Positions 41,914 through 49,256 are shown, counted from the stretch's first letter. The stretch: DNA of 64,000 nt from Elusimicrobiota bacterium (GCA_029008615.1 JAQXJI010000039.1:1-64000), one strand, 5' to 3'. Made by a program: numbers and translations. The notes: generated by a model from the sequence alone, not told the origin.

Positions 41914-44249
41914 CCGAAATACCCCAAGAAATAGCCAATATTATCAAAAGCGGCGATTTAAGGCCGCTAAAGGTATTTTGCACGCTTTACCGCAATAAAT
42001 GGAATGCCGGGCAAGGCAAGTTCGAAACCGAGGCCGAAGGCATAGATATATCTGGTATGATAAGCAAGTCCGGCACGCTCTCAAAGACGCTCGACATCGG
42101 CGAAATTAACCGCTTTGAAACCAATAACGTAACCTTAACCCTGTCCGACCCCAAGGGCTTATTTACCGAGGGCGCAGATAACAGTCTATTTAACGGAGAT
42201 TATCAGCTTTACGGATCTAAAGCGGCTTTGTTTGTGGGTATTTCCCCGCAGGTAAAAACACAGCTCTTTACAGGCATTGTCAAAGAATTGCCGATATATA
42301 AGCCCGACGAGTATAAACTTGAGTTAAGGCTGGTAAGCCCTCTTGAATTCTTGCGGGATATTGAAACTAAAGATTTCAGCGATAAGATAACCGGGGAAAC
42401 TTTAACACTGGACCACCAAGAGGAAGAAGAAAACCCTTTTTACAAAACAGCACAAACAGGCGTAGGCGGTATAGAAGCGGTTTACGCTGACGGCGTAAAG
42501 CTCTTTGCCGGTGTGGATTATGACGTTTCTGATTTAAATAATTTATCCCAGCAAGCCATGATAGAAATTATAAATAAGGATTTATTTGGGAAAACTTTTA
42601 CATCGGATTATTATGTTTGGAAAAGGAATTTAAGTGTAAGTGAAATCATAACGGGGCTGTTAACTATGTGCGGTTTTGCTCCAGAGAATTTAAAAATAGA
42701 AACTGTAGCTTGGAACACGCTAATACGAAATCAGTTCTTAATTACTCAGCCTTTAATGACTTTCTGTTATGGTCAACAAAACAATGACTACACCTATACT
42801 GGCGGCGAAAATTGGCTAGGCCCTTACAGAGAAAGCATCTTTCCTGAAAATTTTAAAATCAATTTTAAAATATGGAATTATCAGTTCATGAACGGATATT
42901 ATGCCCTTGGCGATTTGGAACAAACAGACCAAGCGGGGCAAGCTCCTATTGTCAAAAATGGCATTCTTATTGATTTCACAAAGTGGAATCCTTTTCCCGG
43001 GGAAATATCTATTTCTTGGATAAAAAACGGAGAAACTGTTGTTTCTGAAAAATTCAGCAGATATCCCATGGTAAATGATGATGTTGAAATTATTAAGACC
43101 TCATCAACGCTTTCAGTAAATATAGGCGGCATTTTAAATATTAAAGATTTTGTTTTTAACCCTAATACTGGTAAAGATAATGAGGCCGCGGTCAACTCTT
43201 TTGCTTTTGGTTCGTATTATAAAATAACTGAGATAAATTCCGCCGGAGATGAGCTGAATTCTTTAAGTGCTCCTGGAATTATTACGCAACCTATCAGTGT
43301 TAATCCTGATTCGACGACTTGGACAACTGTACGCGCAACTTTAAGTGATAGCTTTAGGGATTATAAACTCTCTTATAGAACTTCAAAAGACGGAGAACTT
43401 TGGGGGAATTGGCAAGATATATTTTTTGACGCAGGCTTTTCAGAAATGACGAAGTTTATTCAGTTTCGTTTTATAATAGCTTCCGTTCAATCGATTGACA
43501 ATCCGCCAACAAATACCGATGTCAAAAATTTCCTCGCAGAATATTTAGCGCAAGGACTAGTATTGAATATGGTTAATTTATCAGGCCAAAGCGTGCTTGA
43601 GGCAATAGAAGATTTTGCGCTTATTACCGGTTATGAATTTGGATTGGATAGATTGGGCAATTTCTTTTTTAGGCCCAGACTGACAAGCAATATCCCTACG
43701 GCGGTATTAGACGGAACGCAACTTGTAAAAATTGGCAATATCCAAAAAAAGCTAAATAATTTTTTCACAAAATTAGTCTTATTATTTGGCGCAACGCCTT
43801 TAGAATTTTACGCCAATGATGGGGAAAAGCCTACTTTAATTGACCGCTACGGCGTATTAACTAAAGAGATAGACCGCCCGCAGATAGTAAATTACGATAA
43901 CCCCGAACTTGCGCAAGCTATCGGCCCGCAGTTATTATCTGTTTATTCTTCGCTTAAAAATCAAATATCGGCGACGGCAAAGCTAAATTTAAGCCTTGAT
44001 TTGGGCGATATTATAAATCTAAAAAGAGAGTTGCCCTTAACGGTAAACCCACAAGCCTCTGATCTTACCAAATATGAAAGCTTAAACACTTATTACCGGG
44101 CCTGCAAGATAATCGGGCTGTCTTATGACTTTGATAAAAGACAGGTCAAATATACCCTGCAAGATGTCAGCGACAATAATACTAAACCGCAGTATGAGTT
44201 TAACGAATTTAAATATTTATTGCCGGTAGAATTCGGCGTAAAGGAGTGA
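41910..44249 (+). CDS. Tail tip / baseplate hub protein
   Basis: 779 residues, overlapping its neighbour by 4 bases. An N-terminal block (LSKTLDIGEINRFETNNVTLTLSDPKGLF) resembles tail hub proteins. A central stretch at 42600-43500 is lower in GC, and has concanavalin-like strand patterns (GGENWLGPYRESIFPENFKINFKIWNYQ) that may bind a receptor. The end (IRQ-free ISATAKLNLSLDLGDIINLKRELPL and YRACKIIGLSYDFDKRQVKYTLQDVS) is like the hub C terminus. Confidence 0.7.
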   Translation: MTEIPQEIANIIKSGDLRPLKVFCTLYRNKWNAGQGKFETEAEGIDISGMISKSGTLSKTLDIGEINRFETNNVTLTLSDPKGLFTEGADNSLFNGDYQLYGSKAALFVGISPQVKTQLFTGIVKELPIYKPDEYKLELRLVSPLEFLRDIETKDFSDKITGETLTLDHQEEEENPFYKTAQTGVGGIEAVYADGVKLFAGVDYDVSDLNNLSQQAMIEIINKDLFGKTFTSDYYVWKRNLSVSEIITGLLTMCGFAPENLKIETVAWNTLIRNQFLITQPLMTFCYGQQNNDYTYTGGENWLGPYRESIFPENFKINFKIWNYQFMNGYYALGDLEQTDQAGQAPIVKNGILIDFTKWNPFPGEISISWIKNGETVVSEKFSRYPMVNDDVEIIKTSSTLSVNIGGILNIKDFVFNPNTGKDNEAAVNSFAFGSYYKITEINSAGDELNSLSAPGIITQPISVNPDSTTWTTVRATLSDSFRDYKLSYRTSKDGELWGNWQDIFFDAGFSEMTKFIQFRFIIASVQSIDNPPTNTDVKNFLAEYLAQGLVLNMVNLSGQSVLEAIEDFALITGYEFGLDRLGNFFFRPRLTSNIPTAVLDGTQLVKIGNIQKKLNNFFTKLVLLFGATPLEFYANDGEKPTLIDRYGVLTKEIDRPQIVNYDNPELAQAIGPQLLSVYSSLKNQISATAKLNLSLDLGDIINLKRELPLTVNPQASDLTKYESLNTYYRACKIIGLSYDFDKRQVKYTLQDVSDNNTKPQYEFNEFKYLLPVEFGVKE

Positions 44250-44254
44250 AAAGT

Positions 44255-46315
44255 ATGGATATTACAGCAAACAAACGCGACAAAATATACAGGCCGGACA
44301 GCGTATACACGCTTAACGCTGGAGAAATGAATCAAATTATATCTGAGATTATGACGGCGATAACATCCGCCGGCATTACCCCCAGCTCGGCTGATACTGG
44401 GCAATTGCGGGAAGCGATTTTAGCAAGTATTTCCGGGCATAACACGGACGGAGAAGCGCACGCGGATATCCGACAAGCTATTGAAGCTTTACAACTTTTG
44501 AAGCTGGTTGATGTGTTGCCGGCGCAGGGAGAAAGCAAATATATTTACGCCGTGCCGCAGGACGAAAGGACGACGGACGGGCAGCTTATAGTGGTTTTGT
44601 TCATTTGGACGGGGACGGAGTGGGCCGCGGTCGGTGCGCTGACGACTTCCGTCGATTTGACTGATTATCTTAAAAAGACGGACGCGCAAAACACCTATTT
44701 GCCGAAAACGGGCGGGAACTTAACCGGGCAGGTTTCCACCGACAGTTATATATATTTCCGCCAAAACGCGAAAGGTTTGATTTTCCCCGGGAGCGCCCAA
44801 ATAACGGGTTTTGATACGGGCAATTTGTTTATACAGAACGCAAACAACGGGCTGATATTTAGAAAATCCGACAATCAGCTTGTTCGGCGAAGAAACAACG
44901 TCGACAGCATACTGCTGAGCGAAGCGGAAAAAGGCGTATCCGGCGGGGTGGCTTCTTTGGGGACGGACGGGAAGGTTCCGCAGGAACAGCTGCCGAATAT
45001 TTCCGCCGCTACCCCCGCCGTTGATTTGGGGCAGGTTTCGGAAGCTTCGTTTGAAGTTAACAAAAATTACGGAGCAAGCGTAAGCGGCTCGGCTTCTTTT
45101 ACTTTGCCGACGCCGGCTGACAGCACAATCGCCAATAAAATTACTTTAAGCCTTAACGTCTTGGCAAACAGCGTTATTAGCTGGGGCACAAACGTAAACG
45201 CCGCTTTGGCTGAGTTTACCCCCGGCAAATACCAAATACGGCTTTTGTGGAATAATACATCTTCCGCTTGGTCTGCCGAGGTTTTGAAAGAAACTAAGAC
45301 GGAAAGTAATGTTAAAACTTTTGTTTCGTTTAACGGCAATTATTCTGATGAATGCGGGACTGTCAGTTTAACATTAAATAATAGCCCAAGCTATGTACAA
45401 GGTCCATTTGAAAACTATCAATCTTTAGGAGTTGATAGAGCTAATAGTCCATTAACAATGTCTGGCGATTTGACAAAATGGAATTTTGGATTAAATCCAT
45501 TTAAAATTACCTGCTGGGTTTTAAATAGCAGTGATGTTTATTTTGACATTTTCAGCAGTTCTGATAATAGTACGAAAGTAAATACAATGGGGCAATGCAC
45601 CGCAAATGGCGTAACTTTGAGCCCAACTACAACATCTTTTAGTATTTCCTCTTGGACTTTTTTGGAGTTTGGAAGAGGTTCAGACGGGATTTTTAGGTTT
45701 TTCGTAAACGGCGTTCAGAAAATGCAAAAAGACGCTTCTACTGTTGAGGCGGATTTTTCCAATGCAAGCAGAATGTTTAGCGGTTATGGGTCAGCTTCAA
45801 CAGCTTATATGAGCGATTTTGTGATTTCCGCTGAGAGCGTAAGCCAAGCCAATTACACACGTCCCACCACGCCCTTTGTTTTGTCGGACAGCGGGGTAAG
45901 CGATTTACACGACATTAAAATCGCGGAACTTTATTCCAGCATTTCAGCTTTACAAAATGAATTACAAATCTTAAAAGGACAGAGTATGAAAAGATTAGAT
46001 TATACAAATGCGGTTGAATTCTATTTAAAGGAAAAAGACCAGACTTCCTACACTGTACCGGCTAATGGGTATATATTTGGATATGGATATCAAACCTACA
46101 AAACAGTTGGTGAATCATACACTGGAAATATTCTAATAAACGGTATAAATGTAGGAAAATATTTTAGAAAATACACTCTGAACAACGATCAGGTTGATAC
46201 AAGTATTCCTTTATCAATGCCTTTACCTGTTTCTGCTGGAGATGTAATAACAATAACAGACAATAGGGAGGCTTTTCAAGAGCCATATTTATTTGTGCCC
46301 GAAAAAGAAGACTAG
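44255..46315 (+). CDS. Tail fibre / receptor-binding protein
   Basis: 686 residues; I take ATG 44255, since the GTG at 44246 is too close to the AAAGGAG ribosome site. The beginning INEMN-like YTLNAGEMNQIISEIMTAITSAGITPSS is the usual fibre anchor. FIRQNAKGLIFPGSAQITG and QAPYL-type repeats form a shaft. About 360-560 is a LamG/concanavalin-like domain (AT-rich), and the tail QTSYTVPANGYIFGYGYQTYK is a small terminal barrel. AT-rich C-terminal codons suggest module exchange for host range. Confidence 0.75.
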   Translation: MDITANKRDKIYRPDSVYTLNAGEMNQIISEIMTAITSAGITPSSADTGQLREAILASISGHNTDGEAHADIRQAIEALQLLKLVDVLPAQGESKYIYAVPQDERTTDGQLIVVLFIWTGTEWAAVGALTTSVDLTDYLKKTDAQNTYLPKTGGNLTGQVSTDSYIYFRQNAKGLIFPGSAQITGFDTGNLFIQNANNGLIFRKSDNQLVRRRNNVDSILLSEAEKGVSGGVASLGTDGKVPQEQLPNISAATPAVDLGQVSEASFEVNKNYGASVSGSASFTLPTPADSTIANKITLSLNVLANSVISWGTNVNAALAEFTPGKYQIRLLWNNTSSAWSAEVLKETKTESNVKTFVSFNGNYSDECGTVSLTLNNSPSYVQGPFENYQSLGVDRANSPLTMSGDLTKWNFGLNPFKITCWVLNSSDVYFDIFSSSDNSTKVNTMGQCTANGVTLSPTTTSFSISSWTFLEFGRGSDGIFRFFVNGVQKMQKDASTVEADFSNASRMFSGYGSASTAYMSDFVISAESVSQANYTRPTTPFVLSDSGVSDLHDIKIAELYSSISALQNELQILKGQSMKRLDYTNAVEFYLKEKDQTSYTVPANGYIFGYGYQTYKTVGESYTGNILINGINVGKYFRKYTLNNDQVDTSIPLSMPLPVSAGDVITITDNREAFQEPYLFVPEKED

Positions 46316-46333
46316 GTAATAGGAGCGTAAGAA

Positions 46334-46573
46334 ATGAACATCAGCGTTGAACTTGGCTTAAGTATTGCGGCGCAGTTAATCACTATCGGGATATTTGTGG
46401 GCAAATTAAACACGTTTCAAAAAATGGTGGAGTTCCGCCTTGACCGCCTTGAAAGCAAACAGGATAAGTACAACCATTTGCAGGAGCGTATGACGCGCGC
46501 GGAAGAAAGCGTAAAGAGCGCGCATAAACGTTTAAACGAAGTAGAGGAGCGTGTCCATGAATATCATCATTAA
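46334..46573 (+). CDS. XhlA-like membrane coiled-coil protein
   Basis: 79 residues. An N-terminal hydrophobic helix (VELGLSIAAQLITIGIFVGKL) and a long coiled coil (MVEFRLDRLESKQDKYNHLQERMTRAEESVKS) match hemolysin/XhlA-type phage lysis proteins. It overlaps the next gene. It may work with the holin candidate at 48167. Confidence 0.65.
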   Translation: MNISVELGLSIAAQLITIGIFVGKLNTFQKMVEFRLDRLESKQDKYNHLQERMTRAEESVKSAHKRLNEVEERVHEYHH

Positions 46574-46958
46574 ACGTATCTTTAAAGGGCCGGACTACAC
46601 TATCGGCAAACTCTCAATCGACGGGAAATATTTTTGCGATACGCTGGAAGATACCGTAAGAAAGCCCGGGGTTAAAATCCCGGGCAAGACGGCCATTCCC
46701 GCCGGCAAGTACAAAATTAAGCTGACCGAAAGCCTGCGCTTTGGCAAGTTAATGCCGCGGCTTATGGATGTGCCGGGCTTTACGGGCGTTCTTATCCACA
46801 GCGGCAATACGGCTGAAGATACGGAAGGCTGTATTTTGGTAGGCAAAAACCGCGTAAAGGGCAAAGTGTTAGACAGCCGGGAAACATTCCAAAAGCTGTT
46901 TACAATGCTTTGGGTGGTTAGCCTTGGCGGCGAGAGCTTGGAAGTTGAAATAAATTAA
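46557..46958 (+). CDS. DUF5675 family protein, possible peptidoglycan enzyme
   Basis: 133 residues from ATG 46557, with GAGGAG upstream. The whole length follows DUF5675: GKLSIDGKYFCDTLEDTVR, KIPGKTAIPAGKYKI, then GVLIHSGNTAEDTEGCILVG. The HxG-(x)n-TxGC arrangement resembles the YkuD-type L,D-transpeptidase site with a catalytic Cys. As no classical endolysin is visible in the lysis region, it is the best candidate for the lytic or wall-modifying enzyme; this is inference. Confidence 0.75.
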   Translation: MNIIIKRIFKGPDYTIGKLSIDGKYFCDTLEDTVRKPGVKIPGKTAIPAGKYKIKLTESLRFGKLMPRLMDVPGFTGVLIHSGNTAEDTEGCILVGKNRVKGKVLDSRETFQKLFTMLWVVSLGGESLEVEIN

Positions 46959-46968
46959 GTTAATGTAG

Positions 46969-47069
46969 GTCAGGCTTAGCCTGACAGGTAAAACCTATTA
47001 CTTTTCCTAAATAGTAATAGATTTTGCCTATAACCGCTAATATGAACGAAAAGGCCCTTTTAGTTCATA
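46969..47069 (+). repeat. Three successive inverted repeats downstream of the late genes
   Basis: GTCAGGC-TTA-GCCTGAC at 46969-46985 and CTATTACT/AGTAATAG at 46995-47020 are perfect. The third is TATGAACgAAAAGGcCCTTTTaGTTCATA at 47041-47069, a 29-bp near-perfect palindrome with symmetric single mismatches. No T tract follows, so they are not typical terminators and could be protein sites or mRNA-end stabilisers. Confidence 0.6.
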
Positions 47070-47130
47070 TTTAGCCCCAAGATGTGAACGATTTTAACGT
47101 TTTTGTTCTTTGAAAATTTGAAAGAAAATA

Positions 47131-47180
47131 AAAAGGCCGCCTCTGTTTGGGCACCCTTACGGGTTAAGCCTGAGGCGGGC
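47131..47180 (-). terminator. Terminator of the minus-strand ImmA cassette
   Basis: GCCGCCTC pairs with GAGGCGGGC (one bulge), enclosing ACCC/GGGT. On the minus strand the stem is followed by CCTTTTTATTTT, ending the transcript of the two genes at 47210-48050. Confidence 0.65.
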
Positions 47181-47209
47181 TGATAAGATATTTTAGCAAA
47201 TTGGAAATG

Positions 47210-47563
47210 TTATTTGTTTTTATGATTAAAGAAGTATTTTAAACCAATAGCCCAAAGCCCTACAACTGTAGCTAATGAAGATGTTATAAAAGCAATAGAT
47301 ACATTATTCGGCAAAAAATGGTGCATTTTTGCAATTTGTCTTATTTCATAACCGGTAAAAATCAACCAAGCAGAAGAGAGAATGGAAAGAAAAATAATTA
47401 GACATCGTCTTATAGTCTTATTTTCTTCCTCTATATCATTTAAGATTTGTAGGCGTCTAATCTTTTCTTGTTCAAGTCTGGATTTTTCCTTTAATACAGT
47501 AATATCTTGTTGCGTTTGAGGGCTATCTTCCACATAAGTGTTAATATCTAAAGGCGGACGCAT
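47210..47563 (-). CDS. Two-helix membrane protein with N-terminal coiled coil
   Basis: 117 residues. About 1-50 is a charged coiled coil (QQDITVLKEKSRLEQEKIRRLQ, abbreviated), and two hydrophobic helices follow (CLIIFLSILSSAWLIFTGYEI and FITSSLATVVGLWAIGL). It starts 1 base after the metallopeptidase gene ends, so the pair is co-translated. AT-rich and inverted relative to the late operon. Function unknown; together they look like an effector or immunity module. Confidence 0.72.
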   Translation of the reverse strand: MRPPLDINTYVEDSPQTQQDITVLKEKSRLEQEKIRRLQILNDIEEENKTIRRCLIIFLSILSSAWLIFTGYEIRQIAKMHHFLPNNVSIAFITSSLATVVGLWAIGLKYFFNHKNK

Positions 47564-47564
47564 G

Positions 47565-48050
47565 TTATACCCCTAGGATTTGGCGCCTAAATCCTATAAC
47601 GTCAGAAGATACACCAAAAATCCGAGCAAGTTGTTCATTATTTATAAAGGGATAATCACTAATATACTTCTGCAACATTTGTTTAGGAACTAATAAATTA
47701 GCGGCAAAACAATTTGCTTCTTGTTCCATTGGTTTGTTAGAAGTGTCAGCAATAGGCCGACGATATAGAACTTCATAGTCTGGCTTATCTGCATGACCTA
47801 ATAAATAGTGTCCTAATTCATGGGCTATTGTAAAATTTCTGCGGTTTGGACTATCTGCAACATTAACAATAATTGTATTTTTAGTGATAAATCCAGAAAC
47901 ATTAGTATATTCTGGCTTAAAAGTATAATATTGTACAGTTAAGCCATAGTTACGTGCTAAAGCTTCAGACAGCACGGGAGGAACAGTTATAAAGTTATCT
48001 TTTATAACTTTTAAAGCCTCATTTTCAGCTTTTTTAAAATCAGCAGACAT
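47565..48050 (-). CDS. ImmA/IrrE-type metallopeptidase with intact HExxH
   Basis: 161 residues. FTIAHELGHYLLGH is the complete zinc motif, and EQEANCFAANLLVP carries the third ligand Glu. The end FINNEQLARIFGVSSDVIGFRRQ is the small HTH-like helix pair of this family. ICEBs1 ImmA cleaves its ImmR repressor and IrrE cleaves DdrO; a repressor target is likely here too, perhaps CI. It is co-transcribed with the membrane protein next to it. Confidence 0.88.
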   Translation of the reverse strand: MSADFKKAENEALKVIKDNFITVPPVLSEALARNYGLTVQYYTFKPEYTNVSGFITKNTIIVNVADSPNRRNFTIAHELGHYLLGHADKPDYEVLYRRPIADTSNKPMEQEANCFAANLLVPKQMLQKYISDYPFINNEQLARIFGVSSDVIGFRRQILGV

Positions 48051-48075
48051 AATTTTTTATCCTCTTTTAAACAAA

Positions 48076-48096
48076 AAGCCGCTTATAAGACGGCTT
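48076..48096. repeat. Hairpin between ImmA and holin-region genes
   Basis: AAGCCG and CGGCTT enclose the palindrome CTTATAAG. It sits in the divergent gap between the minus-strand peptidase and the plus-strand holin candidate; it may be part of a promoter region or a terminator. Confidence 0.45.
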
Positions 48097-48117
48097 ATTG
48101 TATATATATTATATCTG

Positions 48118-48151
48118 TTTTAGAAGGAATTTCAACGCTTTTAGAAGGAAT
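48118..48151 (+). repeat. Two 13-bp direct repeats upstream of the holin candidate
   Basis: TTTTAGAAGGAAT occurs at 48118-48130 and 48139-48151, 21 bases apart, i.e. two helix turns. They precede the AAGGAGGT ribosome site. They may be activator sites or duplicated ribosome-site-like elements. Confidence 0.45.
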
Positions 48152-48166
48152 AAGGAGGTAGTAAAC

Positions 48167-48487
48167 ATGAGTATATTGACGTTCATTATATCCGTTGTAC
48201 TCTTAGGCGCATTGGTCGCTTTGCTTACAAACGGTATTATGGAGGGGCTGAAGCAAATCCCCGCCATTGAAAAACTGCCGGCGGCCGTAAAGTTTATGAT
48301 TATGCTGGCTATTGCCGGCGGGTGCGCTGTAGTTGTTCAGGACGGCGCGAAGGAGTTTATAAAAACTTCTTTCTGGCTTGTGTGGCTTTGCTCCGTTGCA
48401 GCGGCTCAGCTTGGCTATGACAAGCTTATCAAGGGAAAAATTGAGAAATTAGGGGCGGCTGATGTCGGCACTAATAAGCTTAATTAG
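48167..48487 (+). CDS. Holin candidate (small membrane protein)
   Basis: 106 residues from ATG 48167, with a perfect AAGGAGGT before it. Three hydrophobic helices: LTFIISVVLLGALVALLTNGI, FMIMLAIAGGCAVVV and FWLVWLCSVAAAQLG. A short charged tail ends in IKGKIEKLGAADVGTNKLN. Size, topology and place in front of spanin-like genes fit a holin; no family motif seen. It overlaps the next gene by 26 bases. Confidence 0.65.
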   Translation: MSILTFIISVVLLGALVALLTNGIMEGLKQIPAIEKLPAAVKFMIMLAIAGGCAVVVQDGAKEFIKTSFWLVWLCSVAAAQLGYDKLIKGKIEKLGAADVGTNKLN

Positions 48488-48719
48488 CCCGCTTCTAAGT
48501 AACGGGTACTTTTGGGGCGGATTAATCGCCGCCCTTGGGGTTTTGTGCGTTTGGATATATCTAAACGGCCGGGCCAGCGGAAAAGAGGCCCAAAAGCGTA
48601 AAGCTTTAAAACAAGAGTTAAAGGAGCGTGAGAGATATGAAAACGGTTATAAAAGCGGTGCTGCTATGTCTGATAATGAGCGTAATGAGTGGGTGCGCCG
48701 CTTCCTCTCCAAGAACTAA
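48462..48719 (+). CDS. i-spanin-like (Rz-type) membrane protein
   Basis: 85 residues. One N-terminal transmembrane helix (GYFWGGLIAALGVLCVWIYL) is followed by a charged coiled coil (KRKALKQELKERERYENGYKSG). This is the inner-membrane spanin plan. A lipoprotein gene is embedded in another frame at its end, as Rz1 is in Rz. It would fuse inner and outer membranes at lysis. Confidence 0.65.
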   Translation: MSALISLISPLLSNGYFWGGLIAALGVLCVWIYLNGRASGKEAQKRKALKQELKERERYENGYKSGAAMSDNERNEWVRRFLSKN

Positions 48720-48849
48720 CGCGGCGGTATGCTTCCCCCCGTGGGATTTTGCCGACCCGGCAATAATGAAGCTTAACGCTTCAAACTGGGGCAAGGTTGT
48801 AGGCATAGCCTGCGTCTGCGACCCTAAAAATAAAGCTTGTAAGGAGTAA
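48637..48849 (+). CDS. o-spanin-like (Rz1-type) lipoprotein, overlapping Rz
   Basis: 70 residues from ATG 48637 (a GTG 9 bases upstream is the longer option). KAVLLCLIMSVMSGC is a lipoprotein signal with lipobox MSGC. The mature part is short, with SSPRTNAAVCFPPWDF and four Cys in all after the lipid Cys (VCF, ACVC, ACKE). It starts inside the i-spanin frame in a different register. It lacks the high proline of classical Rz1, so the pairing is inferred from position. Confidence 0.62.
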   Translation: MKTVIKAVLLCLIMSVMSGCAASSPRTNAAVCFPPWDFADPAIMKLNASNWGKVVGIACVCDPKNKACKE

Positions 48850-48858
48850 GTAAAGGAA

Positions 48859-49056
48859 ATGGAAAGAAGTGAAATATCCGCTAAAATAGCGGAACTTAAA
48901 GTTTTAAAGGGGCTAGCCAAAGGCACGCCGTGCGAGGTTTTCAGCCGCGTTGTGGGCTATTTGCGCCCGGTTCAGTGTTGGAACAAAGGCAAAAAGGAAG
49001 AATACAAACTCAGAAAGCATTTTACCTGCGGGTGCGGGGGGAAATTTTTAAAGTAA
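48859..49056 (+). CDS. Stand-alone glycyl-radical domain (NrdD C-terminal-like)
   Basis: 65 residues. CEVFSRVVGYLRPVQCWNKGKKEEYKLRKHF closely follows the C-terminal end of anaerobic ribonucleotide reductase NrdD, where the Gly in R-V-x-G-Y carries the radical (quoted in pieces: SRVVGYLRPVQ, WNKGKKEEYKLRK). The rest of NrdD is absent. YfiD/GrcA is a stand-alone spare part that repairs oxygen-damaged pyruvate formate-lyase; this could do the same for NrdD and keep dNTP supply during infection. The end CGCGGKF is a small Cys/Gly tail. It is the last prophage gene before the terminator. Confidence 0.75.
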   Translation: MERSEISAKIAELKVLKGLAKGTPCEVFSRVVGYLRPVQCWNKGKKEEYKLRKHFTCGCGGKFLK

Positions 49057-49099
49057 ATAATTAAACAAAATGTACGCAATCGGATTTGTGAAGCCAATA

Positions 49100-49130
49100 A
49101 AAAAGAGGCTCATTAAAAGAGCCTCTTTTT
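49100..49130. terminator. Bidirectional terminator at the prophage right end
   Basis: AAAAAGAGGCTC (49100-49111) pairs with GAGCCTCTTTTT (49119-49130), a perfect 12-bp stem. It ends the phage plus-strand transcript, and on the minus strand it can replace the tRNA-Asn terminator lost at integration. Confidence 0.85.
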
Positions 49131-49148
49131 AAAATAATCTCTAAGAAC

Positions 49149-49169
49149 GGCCACACTTTCAGCCACACC
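49149..49169 (+). repeat. Right arm-type integrase sites
   Basis: GGCCACAC at 49149 and AGCCACAC at 49161 are 12 bases apart and match the two ACAGCCACACCA repeats at 15963-15986 in sequence and direction. They lie 16 bases from attR. Confidence 0.6.
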
Positions 49170-49184
49170 TCAGAGGTAAATTCA

Positions 49185-49198
49185 CTCCTCGGATAGGA
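49185..49198. repeat. attR core, 14 bp
   Basis: CTCCTCGGATAGGA is identical to 15839-15852. The bases on either side differ between the two copies, fixing the repeat length. Confidence 0.88.
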
Positions 49199-49256
49199 CT
49201 CGAACCTATAACCTATCGGTTAACAGCCGATCGCTCCACCATTGAGCTACCGAGGA
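49185..49256 (-). tRNA. tRNA-Asn (anticodon GTT), reconstituted at attR
   Basis: On the minus strand: acceptor TCCTCGG/CCGAGGA, anticodon loop CTGTTAA, T arm GGTTCGAGTCC and discriminator G. The 3' CCA is not encoded here, while the displaced tail at 15836-15852 does have CCA. The last 14 bases are the attR core and come from the phage. A promoter (49267-49295) and the phage terminator (49100-49130) complete the unit. Confidence 0.93.

Larger units (their letters stand above)
15839..49198. mobile_element. Complete-looking siphovirus-type prophage in tRNA-Asn
   Basis: About 33.4 kb lie between the two 14-bp copies of the tRNA-Asn 3' end. Inside are a tyrosine integrase beside attL, a CI-like repressor with a divergent early promoter, recombination genes, terminase, portal, protease, HK97-fold capsid, connectors, tail tube, frameshifted tail chaperones, tape measure, tip proteins, fibre and lysis genes, in the usual lambdoid order. 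Every expected structural gene is open. The tape measure has 716 residues, which by the usual ruler (about 0.15 nm per residue) predicts a tail of roughly 100 nm. Inducibility cannot be judged from sequence alone. Confidence 0.95.
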
